Below, piece after piece: positions 27,094-33,309 of a DNA stretch of 35,541 bases. Location of the stretch: NCBI GenBank assembly GCA_944386835.1, contig CALXCQ010000042.1:1-35541 (forward strand), in the 5' to 3' direction. The position numbers were made by a program, and so were the translations under genes. Source of the stretch: an uncultured Oscillospiraceae bacterium. Lineage in GTDB: Bacteria > Bacillota > Clostridia > Oscillospirales > Oscillospiraceae. The notes beneath the pieces were generated by a model, which was given only the letters and a program-made list of their open reading frames with translations, was not told where the DNA came from and made no database searches. Within the stretch, counting starts at the first letter, position 1, and every line of letters starts with the position of its first letter.

Positions 27094-27570
27094 TTGGATG
27101 CTTATGGACGGTGCGGCGTGGCGTTTGCCAATCTCTCCCCTGCCACCATGCCCACGGAGGACCGGGAGGATATCGGAGAAATAGAACCTACCGGATGGCA
27201 CAGCGTACAGTATCCCGGCATTGTAGAAGGCGGATATCTATATAATCGGTGTCACCTGATCGGATTTCAGCTGGCTGGTGAAAACGACAACGCCCAAAAC
27301 CTGATTACCGGAACCCGTTATATGAATGTCTCAGGTATGCTTCCCTTTGAAAATAAGGTCGCTGCCTACGTGGAGCAGACCGGCAATCATGTTTTATACC
27401 GAGTGACCCCGGATTTCCAGGGCACTGAACTGGTAGCCCGCGGTGTGCGTATTGAAGCTTATTCCCTGGAAGATCAGGGGGCCGGCATCTGCTTTCATGT
27501 GTATGTGTACAATATACAGCCCGGAATTACCATCGACTATGCAACAGGAAACAGCTGGGTTGCAGATTGA
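27094..27570 (+). CDS. Secreted nuclease, C-terminal part: DNA/RNA non-specific endonuclease domain
   Basis: A 158-codon frame whose sequence continues the previous gene in the -1 frame. Its open frame reaches back to the T7 run. The domain is of the DNA/RNA non-specific endonuclease (EndA/NUC) family: YLYNRCHLIGFQLAGENDNAQNLITGTRYMN carries the catalytic His (DRGH equivalent) and the metal-binding Asn. The Met at 27094 has no good SD and would drop the start of the domain. Likely translation is by frameshifting from the upstream part, or the gene is a pseudogene, or one T is missing from the assembly. Confidence 0.75.
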   Translation: MDAYGRCGVAFANLSPATMPTEDREDIGEIEPTGWHSVQYPGIVEGGYLYNRCHLIGFQLAGENDNAQNLITGTRYMNVSGMLPFENKVAAYVEQTGNHVLYRVTPDFQGTELVARGVRIEAYSLEDQGAGICFHVYVYNIQPGITIDYATGNSWVAD

Positions 27571-27675
27571 TCTGCCTGAGCCGGACTCTTCAGTCGGTAA
27601 TCTGTCAGTAAACCCTATCTCACAAGCATCTTACCAAATGAATTACAAAGTCTTTCCGCACCGACCTGCGCTACC

Positions 27676-28281
27676 TTGCCCCTTTTCAGCCCCTATTGTC
27701 TTGTGTGTACAAAGAAAACGTCCATCCGAGTTTGGAATCATTGGGGACCGGAAACAGGATTTCCCTTTGTAAGCCCCAGGATTCGATCTTTGTCCCTAAA
27801 AAGCGCAGCTGCTTCCTTCTTTTCAATTGCTCCCATTCTCTCCCAACCGGAACCTGCATGTTCTATGCCGCGTTATGAAATAGCATGGAAGAGGTTTTCT
27901 TATGGTCGTCCTATCTACAGCCTTGCTTCAGATGAAACTGTCCGCTACTGTGAACATTGCGGTTATGCCTTTGCAGAAAGATACCTGTCCCATGACGCTG
28001 TTTGGCGGTATGCTTTTCGCATCTCCTGGCTATTTCTGATTGCTGCCGCCATCATTTACAGCGTTTTGTTCCTTGGAATTTTTCAAATTGGTGGGATAAT
28101 TCCAAACTTCTTTGCCATGATTCTGGGAGAGCTTATGGCTGACGGAATCCGGTACTTGATCATCCAGTCAAAACTCCACAAGCTGTTTTATTCTCCCGTC
28201 CCAAAGTCTCCAGAAACTCGAAATACTGCTTCTTTCCCAAATCCTTCTCCATTGGAAACTGACCCTTTCTCCCGTAACTGA
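27676..28281 (+). CDS. Hypothetical zinc-ribbon membrane protein (fragment of a larger gene)
   Basis: A 201-codon frame of unknown function. An N-terminal CLVC and a central RYCEHCGYAF give two CxxC pairs, a zinc-ribbon-like arrangement. Residues about 112-155 are hydrophobic (WLFLIAAAIIYSVLFLGIFQIGGIIPNFFAMILGELM), one to two TM segments. The frame ends at TGA (28279-28281) and continues open in the same frame into a J-domain-like segment. No SD is visible before the ATG, so the gene may be decayed at its 5' end too. Confidence 0.45.
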   Translation: MPLFSPYCLVCTKKTSIRVWNHWGPETGFPFVSPRIRSLSLKSAAASFFSIAPILSQPEPACSMPRYEIAWKRFSYGRPIYSLASDETVRYCEHCGYAFAERYLSHDAVWRYAFRISWLFLIAAAIIYSVLFLGIFQIGGIIPNFFAMILGELMADGIRYLIIQSKLHKLFYSPVPKSPETRNTASFPNPSPLETDPFSRN

Positions 28282-28302
28282 ATCAAAACGGAACCACTGC
28301 CC

Positions 28303-28548
28303 GTGGATAAGCCTCCGCTGAAAGCTCCCTTCCTGCCCCACCCCGGCTACCGCAAACTGTTGGATGTTGCACCATCCGCCCCTTCTTCCAGTATAGAAGA
28401 GGCCTATCGGGAAAAACACCGACAGGCTGAAGAAGCCATTCCCCCTGATCTGGAACGGCTCACTTCTGTCCAGGACACCTATACTATTTTGGCTAACCCA
28501 GCAAATCGTTATCCGTACGATATTGGGACGTTTCGATACCGATTCTGA
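28303..28548 (+). CDS. J-domain-like protein fragment
   Basis: An 81-codon frame (GTG start, no SD). Residues about 31-76 resemble a DnaJ domain: EEAYREKHRQAEEAIPPDLERLTSVQDTYTILANPANRYPYD, matching helix II and the (N)EAYxxLxDPxKRxxYD helix III pattern. The HPD tripeptide that activates DnaK is absent. It is in the same frame as the zinc-ribbon/membrane frame upstream, with only TGA and seven sense codons between, so both are probably parts of one ancestral protein. Confidence 0.4.
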   Translation: MDKPPLKAPFLPHPGYRKLLDVAPSAPSSSIEEAYREKHRQAEEAIPPDLERLTSVQDTYTILANPANRYPYDIGTFRYRF

Positions 28549-28632
28549 AACCTCAAAACAAAGTTGCACGGTTCCGGCCTTTCCAATCTTTCTAATAGGG
28601 AATGCAAACCGTCTCCATAGATTCTTGCAAAG

Positions 28633-28666
28633 AAGCGCACTTGCTGAAAACAGGTGCGCTTTCTGT
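28633..28666 (+). terminator. Intrinsic terminator
   Basis: An 11-bp stem with one G-T pair (28633-28643 with 28651-28661) and a TTTCTG tail, 85 nt after the J-domain-like frame. It closes that transcription unit. Confidence 0.7.
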
Positions 28667-28748
28667 TGGCTAAAATCAAAACATAAATTTCCCCTGATGG
28701 TTCCTCTACAACTATAAAACGAATCCCCAAAACAGGTCAGGTCACGAC

Positions 28749-28768
28749 CACGTTACTAACAAATCAAT
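28749..28768 (+). repeat. Direct repeat, left copy
   Basis: CACGTTACTAACAAATCAAT, identical over 20 nt to the copy at 30724-30743. Confidence 0.8.
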
Positions 28769-28836
28769 CATTTCAAACACGAATACAAAGTCCCTATCTT
28801 CCTTCTCTTTTCTTGTTCATAGTTATTTCTATGGCG

Positions 28837-29553
28837 TCACACATTTCCGATCCAGGTCAAAAATGGTAGAATTTCGTTTGCAAAGAGGTCCAGGAGATAC
28901 GGTTGGAACTTCTGTTTTATCAGCAAGGTTCTTTGGGTAATCCGCCCGCTCCAAACCGGTACAAAGGGATTCCGTCCAATCCCTCTGCTTGCCGTGCCGC
29001 CGCCTCCACTGCCTCTCCCCCCTGCCAGGCCGCGGCCTCCGGGGCCTGGCAGGTTCCCTTGTGCGATCCAGACTTTTTTCCTACTGGCCCCGCTCCGTTT
29101 CTCAACTTTAGAAAAGGTCTTGTTTTCCCAATGTTTTTCCATAAAGTGATCCGGGAATTGCGGCTCATCGATGATCCTTCCGGCATAATCCGCAGCCGTT
29201 TCCTCTATAGCCTCTTCCTGGTAGTCAAAGTCTCTGGCATAGAACGTCTTGTAGGCCGCACCGGCTTTCTTTGGTGGGTTCTTCTTCCGCAGGGCACAAC
29301 GGGTGTTCTCATCCGAGAATTCTACCCATCCCTGTCCGTTTGTCAATTCCCGGCCTGGGCTGTTTTCCTTGCGGAGAAAGTCGGCATTGACATCCGTATT
29401 GGTAGTGAAAACACCTCCCCCTGTGGCGGCCTTTCGTGCCACCGATCTGGCCTGCCTTGCGGTGAGGTCAATCTGGGGAGAGGTGTTTTCTTTTCTATTC
29501 ACGATGTCATACCAATTTGATTTCCCCTGGGAGACTTCCAGCCTCCGTGGCAT
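28837..29553 (-). CDS. Hypothetical phage-like protein
   Basis: A 238-codon frame with natural codon use but no family that I recognise. The N-terminal half has ENTSPQIDLTARQARSVARKAATGGG. The middle is acidic (RDFDYQEEAIEETAADYAGRIIDEPQFPDHFMEKHW). A Gly/Arg-rich stretch (about 166-188) is encoded by a GC-rich perfect hairpin at 29021-29053, which may be an insertion. The start is uncertain: no SD fits the ATG at 29553. The frame follows the stop of the 58-residue gene in the same reading frame. Confidence 0.4.
   Translation of the reverse strand: MPRRLEVSQGKSNWYDIVNRKENTSPQIDLTARQARSVARKAATGGGVFTTNTDVNADFLRKENSPGRELTNGQGWVEFSDENTRCALRKKNPPKKAGAAYKTFYARDFDYQEEAIEETAADYAGRIIDEPQFPDHFMEKHWENKTFSKVEKRSGASRKKVWIAQGNLPGPGGRGLAGGRGSGGGGTASRGIGRNPFVPVWSGRITQRTLLIKQKFQPYLLDLFANEILPFLTWIGNV
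29021..29053. repeat. GC-rich inverted repeat inside the hypothetical gene
   Basis: CCTGCCAGGCC (29021-29031) and its exact complement GGCCTGGCAGG (29043-29053), with an 11-nt GC-rich loop, inside an otherwise AT-balanced frame. No T-run follows, so it is not a typical terminator. Confidence 0.6.
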
Positions 29554-29595
29554 CTGTGTCAACTTGCGGCCCCGGCTGTCGTCTTGGGGGAAATT

Positions 29596-29772
29596 CTACT
29601 TTTGGGGTTCCTTCGCCTCGAATTCCGGGCAGCCCTCTCCGGTCAGTACCTGGTAGGGTATGTTTTCCGGGCACTTAGAACAGGATATGGTATACGGCAC
29701 TCTTTTCCTACACTCGTTGCACTGCTTGACTGCGTTTCTGGGTATCATCGTCTGGTTTGTTTCGTTGGTCAT
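29596..29772 (-). CDS. Small Cys-rich (zinc-finger-like) protein
   Basis: A 58-residue protein, MTNETNQTMIPRNAVKQC.., with two CxxC pairs (Cys18/Cys21 and Cys31/Cys34) and a further Cys48, spaced as in a zinc knuckle. The SD GGAAGGAGA lies 9-10 nt before the ATG and is among the best in this region, so the gene is probably real despite its size. Function is unknown; such small zinc proteins are common in phage early regions. Confidence 0.55.
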   Translation of the reverse strand: MTNETNQTMIPRNAVKQCNECRKRVPYTISCSKCPENIPYQVLTGEGCPEFEAKEPQK

Positions 29773-29933
29773 TGTTCCGCATCTCCTTCCTGTAGAGATA
29801 AGGACGTCCGTTTTCGTCGGTTGTCACCCTCACAACGCCTCCGTTTTCCGGATTGCCGTCTCCGGGCCCGCCATCCGTTCCCATCTCTGTCTGTGTAGTC
29901 TTCCGGGAAAACCTGGTCTTGCTATCCGCGCCA

Positions 29934-30256
29934 TCTTACGATAAACTCTCTGCCACGGAGCGGAAGCCATCTGACACCGAGTCCGAATATACGTCGTAGG
30001 TCTGGAAAACGGCGTTTGCTTTTTGTCCAGAATGGCAAGCGCTTTCCCGCCCTTGCGCTGATTTTGCAGCCATGGACCCAAGTTGTCCAGGCGAACCCAC
30101 TGGGGATTGTCTTCACGGGTGCATGGGTGTATCCTCTATTTTCACGTTATCTATTTCCTCGTTGTCCAGGATTGTGTTCTCTATTTCCGTGTGCGCGATT
30201 GCCCATTCCAGAAGTTCCCGTGGCGTAGCGCTCTGATGGTCTACCATATATAACAT
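29934..30256 (-). pseudogene. Frameshifted phage-like gene remnant
   Basis: A 47-codon acidic frame (30113-30256, MLYMVDHQSATPRELLEWAI..) ends in TGA. A second frame continues with natural codons (EDNPQWVRLDNLGPWLQNQ..ALAILDKKQ) and then appears to switch frame to VFQTYDVYSDSVSDGF..AESLS, ending near 29934. This frame hopping suggests a decayed gene of about 100 residues. No family was recognised. Confidence 0.3.
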
Positions 30257-30348
30257 GAGTTCTTTTTATTCTTCCACTTGTCCGTCCAAAAACATAAGAA
30301 TTACCGCCGTCATAGCTGGCGTTGCGCCGAATAATCTCAATCCATCTG

Positions 30349-30567
30349 CTAAAAGTTGTTCCGTCTCATTCCAAGCCATGTTTTTCCTCGCTCTCCGACA
30401 TCAGTTTGTTGTGCCTTGCTTCCGCTTTTTCCACCTACTGCATACAGGGGAATTGCCTGTGTCCCATCTCCAACACCGCACAGGGTGAATACCTGCACAC
30501 CTTTCTCGTTGGCATAGACGCATTTCATATCCTGTACCAGCGTGTGACCGCTGTCGCCAATCTCCAC
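30349..30567 (-). CDS. Hypothetical small protein, possible remnant
   Basis: A 72-codon frame with GTG start: MEIGDSGHTLVQDMKCVYANEKGVQVFTLCGVGDGTQ.. . There is no SD. A partly overlapping frame upstream (ATG near 30672, MYINISVVAWSEWPKTLSEG) may be the N-terminal part of the same decayed gene. No family recognised. Confidence 0.25.
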   Translation of the reverse strand: MEIGDSGHTLVQDMKCVYANEKGVQVFTLCGVGDGTQAIPLYAVGGKSGSKAQQTDVGERGKTWLGMRRNNF

Positions 30568-30723
30568 TTGATATTCCGGTTCAGATTAACTCCGCTGCTT
30601 CCCAGTGCCGCACTTCCTTCTGATAAGGTCTTCGGCCATTCGGACCATGCCACAACGGAAATATTTATGTACATACAGGCTAAGATGCCATCATAAAAAA
30701 TTGACAATACCTTCGGTTACTAA

Positions 30724-30743
30724 CACGTTACTAACAAATCAAT
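30724..30743 (+). repeat. Direct repeat, right copy
   Basis: CACGTTACTAACAAATCAAT, identical to 28749-28768. Immediately upstream GGTTACTAACA forms a further short copy, giving GTTACTAAC twice, 11 bp apart. Confidence 0.8.
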
Positions 30744-30761
30744 TGGAAAACAAAAGAAAAC

Positions 30762-30796
30762 GCCCTGAAACCATTGCGGAATCAGGGCTTTTTTGG
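30762..30796 (-). terminator. Terminator downstream of the tRNA-Val fragment
   Basis: GCCCTGA (30762-30768) pairs with TCAGGGC (30782-30788). On the minus strand it lies directly after the CCA end of the tRNA fragment and is followed by GTTTTCTTTTG. It is probably the original terminator of the tRNA gene. Confidence 0.6.
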
Positions 30797-30838
30797 TGGA
30801 GACTACGGGACTCGAACCTGTGACCTCTTGCGTGTGAA
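30794..30838 (-). pseudogene. 3' fragment of tRNA-Val(CAC), probable attachment site
   Basis: On the minus strand the anticodon loop TTCACAC (anticodon CAC), 3' anticodon stem GCAAG, variable loop, T-arm ACAGG-TTCGAGT-CCCGT (one mismatch), acceptor strand and CCA are present. The 5' half (acceptor, D-arm, 5' anticodon stem) is missing and replaced by unrelated sequence ending GGGTCCC. This is the structure left by an integrase that uses the tRNA 3' half as attachment core. It is not a functional tRNA. Confidence 0.75.
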
Positions 30839-31047
30839 GGGACCCCGGGAACTTTTTTTGATTATTTCGGGGCGTTTTTAGTCGTTTCCACTCCGTTTCA
30901 CATTCTCTTTGAGTCTCTTTGCCCGCACTGTTTCCGTGTGGTCCGGGGCGGTGTGGTAGGTTCTGTGGTCAGAAACAATCCGCAGCCCTTGCCGGTGACT
31001 TTTGCCGACAGGGACGGAGAGCGTTTTTCATACCTCTGCCTGCTTAC

Positions 31048-31076
31048 ATTATAACTCTGAGGGAAAGATTAAGCAA
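31048..31076 (-). promoter_or_regulatory. Sigma-A promoter reading toward the tRNA fragment
   Basis: TTGCTT (31071-31076), 17-bp spacer, TATAAT (31048-31053) on the minus strand. The predicted transcript (about 285 nt) holds a 20-codon frame (MKNALRPCRQ..) and runs through the tRNA fragment to the terminator at 30762-30796. Confidence 0.55.
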
Positions 31077-31258
31077 ATAATTTCTGCACCGTCCACGGCT
31101 CAGAAATTGGAGGACTGTAAACTAAGAGATCTTATCTGCAGTTTGGCGGCGAATGATACAGGGATACCGACTATGCCGGCGGCAATCTGTACGAGGCAGA
31201 GGGACTTTCCCTCAGCAGGCATCCTACCTAGAAAAGCCGGATCCTTCCGATCCGCTGC

Positions 31259-31272
31259 CTAAAGGGGACAGT
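31259..31272 (+). repeat. Short repeat flanking the IS element, left copy
   Basis: CTAAAGGGGACAGT; the copy at 33149-33162 differs by one base (CTAAAGGGGATAGT). Confidence 0.5.
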
Positions 31273-31522
31273 AGGAAACCACCCCGCTAACCATTACGTC
31301 AGCAGGTATGACCATAGCGTAATAGTTGCCCGCAGTGGTGCGCCCGACAGGAAAGACGCAGTGGTCAAAAAATGCTCCTGCGCAGAAGTTCATGGAATGT
31401 TTCTGTCAAATATTATTGAAAACTCGTGCCTTTCCCAATAAAATACTGCGTATCAGTAAACAAAATTTTTGTGTCTGGAGCCAAGCCCTGCGGACGAAAA
31501 GTTGGACCGGGAAGGGGTAGGG

Positions 31523-32041
31523 ATGTATTCATACGAAGAGCGTATGCGTGCGGTAAAAGCATACATCGCATCAGGGTATCAGGCCAATCAAACGATCCGG
31601 AAGTTGGGATACCCATCCCATGAAGCCCTGCGGAATTGGTACCGGGAGTATCAGGAAAACGGGGATCTGCACCGGGATCTCATCAGAGAACCTCTGCACA
31701 CGGAGGAGCAAAAGGCAACGGCTGTGGCCCATTATTACGCCAATGGATGCAACTATACCAGAACCTCCAAAGCCCTGGGGTATGTGGATCGGGAGCGACT
31801 GCGTCAATGGGTGCTGGAATCCGGACCGCGGGAGGGACAGCCTTGTATCTCCAGGCAGAGTGCTGTAAAATGTGCACCCGAGCAGAAGCGCGAAGCCGTG
31901 GTGGAATGCTGTGCCAGAGGCGGCGGCGCCGAAAAGATTGCAAACAGATATGGAGTGAGCCACTCCAACCTGTATTTCTGGAGGGAAAAACTGTTTGCCG
32001 GGGAGTGCACAGATGAAATGAAAAAACGGAGGAATCGCTGA
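31523..32041 (+). CDS. IS3-family transposase OrfA
   Basis: A 172-residue DNA-binding protein from the ATG at 31523 (MYSYEERMRAVKAYIASGYQ). Two helix-turn-helix units are seen: ANQTIRKLGYPSHEALRNWYREY and GGGAEKIANRYGVSHSNLYFWREKL, the arrangement of long IS3-type OrfA proteins (IS150-like). It ends EMKKRRNR at a TGA just after the A6C slip site; a -1 shift joins it to OrfB through the heptad region TEESLSEAALNALRVENAAL. Confidence 0.88.
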   Translation: MYSYEERMRAVKAYIASGYQANQTIRKLGYPSHEALRNWYREYQENGDLHRDLIREPLHTEEQKATAVAHYYANGCNYTRTSKALGYVDRERLRQWVLESGPREGQPCISRQSAVKCAPEQKREAVVECCARGGGAEKIANRYGVSHSNLYFWREKLFAGECTDEMKKRRNR

Positions 32042-32052
32042 GCGAGGCGGCA

Positions 32053-33039
32053 TTGAATGCATTGCGGGTAGAAAACGCCGCGCTGGTGGAAGCGGTGGAG
32101 TCTCTGCGTCGTGAGAACATGGAGTTGGAGAAAACCCGCCACCGGCTGCAGTTGGAGGTAGATGTCCTGAAAAAAGTGGACGAAATCCTAAAAAAAGAGG
32201 AGGGCGTCAATCTAAATAACCTGAGCATCCGGGAAAAAGCCGCAGTGATTGACGCCCTGAGAAACGCATATCGGCTGAAGGAACTGCTGGACTGCCTGCA
32301 TCTATCCAAAAGCAGTTACTTTTACCAGAAAAGAGTGTTGAACAGGCCGGATAAATACCAAAACCTGCGGCAGGAGAGCCGGGAGGCCTTTGCGGCCGTG
32401 AATGGCTGCTATGGCTACCGGCGGCTCCACGCCGCCTTGAAAGGCCTCGGACGCAATGTGTCTGAGAAGGTCGTTCGCCATGCGATGAAAGAGGATCGCC
32501 TTGTGGTCCGAAACATCAGGCGTCGGCACTACAACTCTTATCTTGGCAAGATCAGTCCGGCTGTTCCAAATCTGATTGCCCGGGATTTCCATGCAGAAAA
32601 GCCAAACGAGAAGTGGCTGACAGATATCACGGAATTTCGTTTGCCTGTAGGCAAAGTGTATCTTTCACCGATTATTGACTGCTTTGACAGCATGGCGGTG
32701 ACCTGGGCGATCAGGACATCTCCCAATGCCCGGTTGGTCAATTCCATGCTGGATGCGGCGATTTCTGGGCTGCAGGAAGGAGAACGACCCATCCTCCATT
32801 CGGACCGGGGCGGGCATTACCGCTGGCCGGGCTGGATCCAGCGCATGAGAGCGGCCGGCCTGCGGCGTTCCATGTCTGCGAAAGGCTGCCCTCCGGACAA
32901 CGCTGCCTGTGAGGGATTCTTTGGACGGCTGAAGAACGAGATGTTTTATGGAGTTTCCTGGGAGGGCGTATCTCTGCGGCAGTTTATTTCCATCCTCGAC
33001 AGTTATCTGCACTGGTATAACCGGAAGCGCATCAAGTAA
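32053..33039 (+). CDS. IS3-family transposase OrfB (DDE integrase), truncated by a stop codon
   Basis: A 328-residue frame. A leucine-zipper-like N-terminus (about 1-50) precedes the HTH_21-type segment (YQNLRQESREAFAAVNGCYGYRRLHAALK) and the rve integrase core. The catalytic residues are Asp in WLTDITEF, Asp in LHSDRGGHY and Glu in ACEGFFGRLKNEM. The frame stops at TAA (33037-33039) within RKRIK*SLGWRSPMDF, where family members read RKRIKQSLGWRSP, so CAA has become TAA. The open frame continues 25 codons to 33117. The start is probably not used alone; the protein is made by -1 frameshift from OrfA. Loss of the C-terminus may inactivate the element. Confidence 0.87.
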   Translation: MNALRVENAALVEAVESLRRENMELEKTRHRLQLEVDVLKKVDEILKKEEGVNLNNLSIREKAAVIDALRNAYRLKELLDCLHLSKSSYFYQKRVLNRPDKYQNLRQESREAFAAVNGCYGYRRLHAALKGLGRNVSEKVVRHAMKEDRLVVRNIRRRHYNSYLGKISPAVPNLIARDFHAEKPNEKWLTDITEFRLPVGKVYLSPIIDCFDSMAVTWAIRTSPNARLVNSMLDAAISGLQEGERPILHSDRGGHYRWPGWIQRMRAAGLRRSMSAKGCPPDNAACEGFFGRLKNEMFYGVSWEGVSLRQFISILDSYLHWYNRKRIK

Positions 33040-33148
33040 TCCCTTGGCTGGCGCAGCCCCATGGACTTCAGGTGCAGACTGTGGCTGCCTTGTCAATACA
33101 GCCTTTTAATATCTTAATATCATTTGGCCCAGTTTTTTAGCCGCACCT

Positions 33149-33162
33149 CTAAAGGGGATAGT
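33149..33162 (+). repeat. Short repeat flanking the IS element, right copy
   Basis: CTAAAGGGGATAGT, 13 of 14 bases identical to 31259-31272. Between here and 33309 I see only a 16-codon frame with a strong SD (AGGAGGGAAA, ATG at 33184) and no recognisable gene. Confidence 0.5.
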
Positions 33163-33309
33163 CTTTAACTATGAGGAGGGAAAATGGAGCAAGGCTGGCA
33201 GGTACCGTGGCGGGGATACGTATACAACAGATGAGGAGCGGGGATCACACATCATAGAGGGATACACAAGCACTGCGTACAAAATTCCTTTTGCAACTAG
33301 AAATATACG

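Larger units (their letters stand above)
28749..30743. mobile_element. Small degenerate phage-like island bounded by 20-bp direct repeats
   Basis: CACGTTACTAACAAATCAAT occurs identically at 28749-28768 and 30724-30743. The 2 kb between them reads on the minus strand and contains short, partly frameshifted frames of phage style (a 58-residue Cys-rich protein, a 47-residue acidic frame, a 238-residue unknown). No integrase, structural or replication gene is left. The right end abuts a terminator and a tRNA-Val fragment. The bounds are inferred from the repeats alone. Confidence 0.4.
30839..31522. other. Non-coding region between the tRNA fragment and the IS element
   Basis: About 680 bases. 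No reading frame has a good SD and a recognisable product. It contains a clean minus-strand sigma-A promoter (31048-31076) and a copy of the CTAAAGGGGACAGT motif (31259-31272). The IS left end lies somewhere after that motif; I could not define its terminal inverted repeat. Confidence 0.4.
31523..33117 (+). mobile_element. IS3-family insertion sequence (ends not defined)
   Basis: OrfA and OrfB overlap in the -1 arrangement of IS3 elements, with an A6C run (32021-32027) at the shift point. The coordinates cover only the coding part including OrfB codons after a premature stop. Terminal inverted repeats and target duplications could not be fixed by eye. A 14-nt direct repeat with one mismatch lies outside on both sides (31259, 33149). 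Confidence 0.75.

Noticed and set aside
30794-30838. Functional tRNA gene
   Set aside because: The whole 5' half (acceptor strand, D-arm, 5' anticodon stem) is missing.
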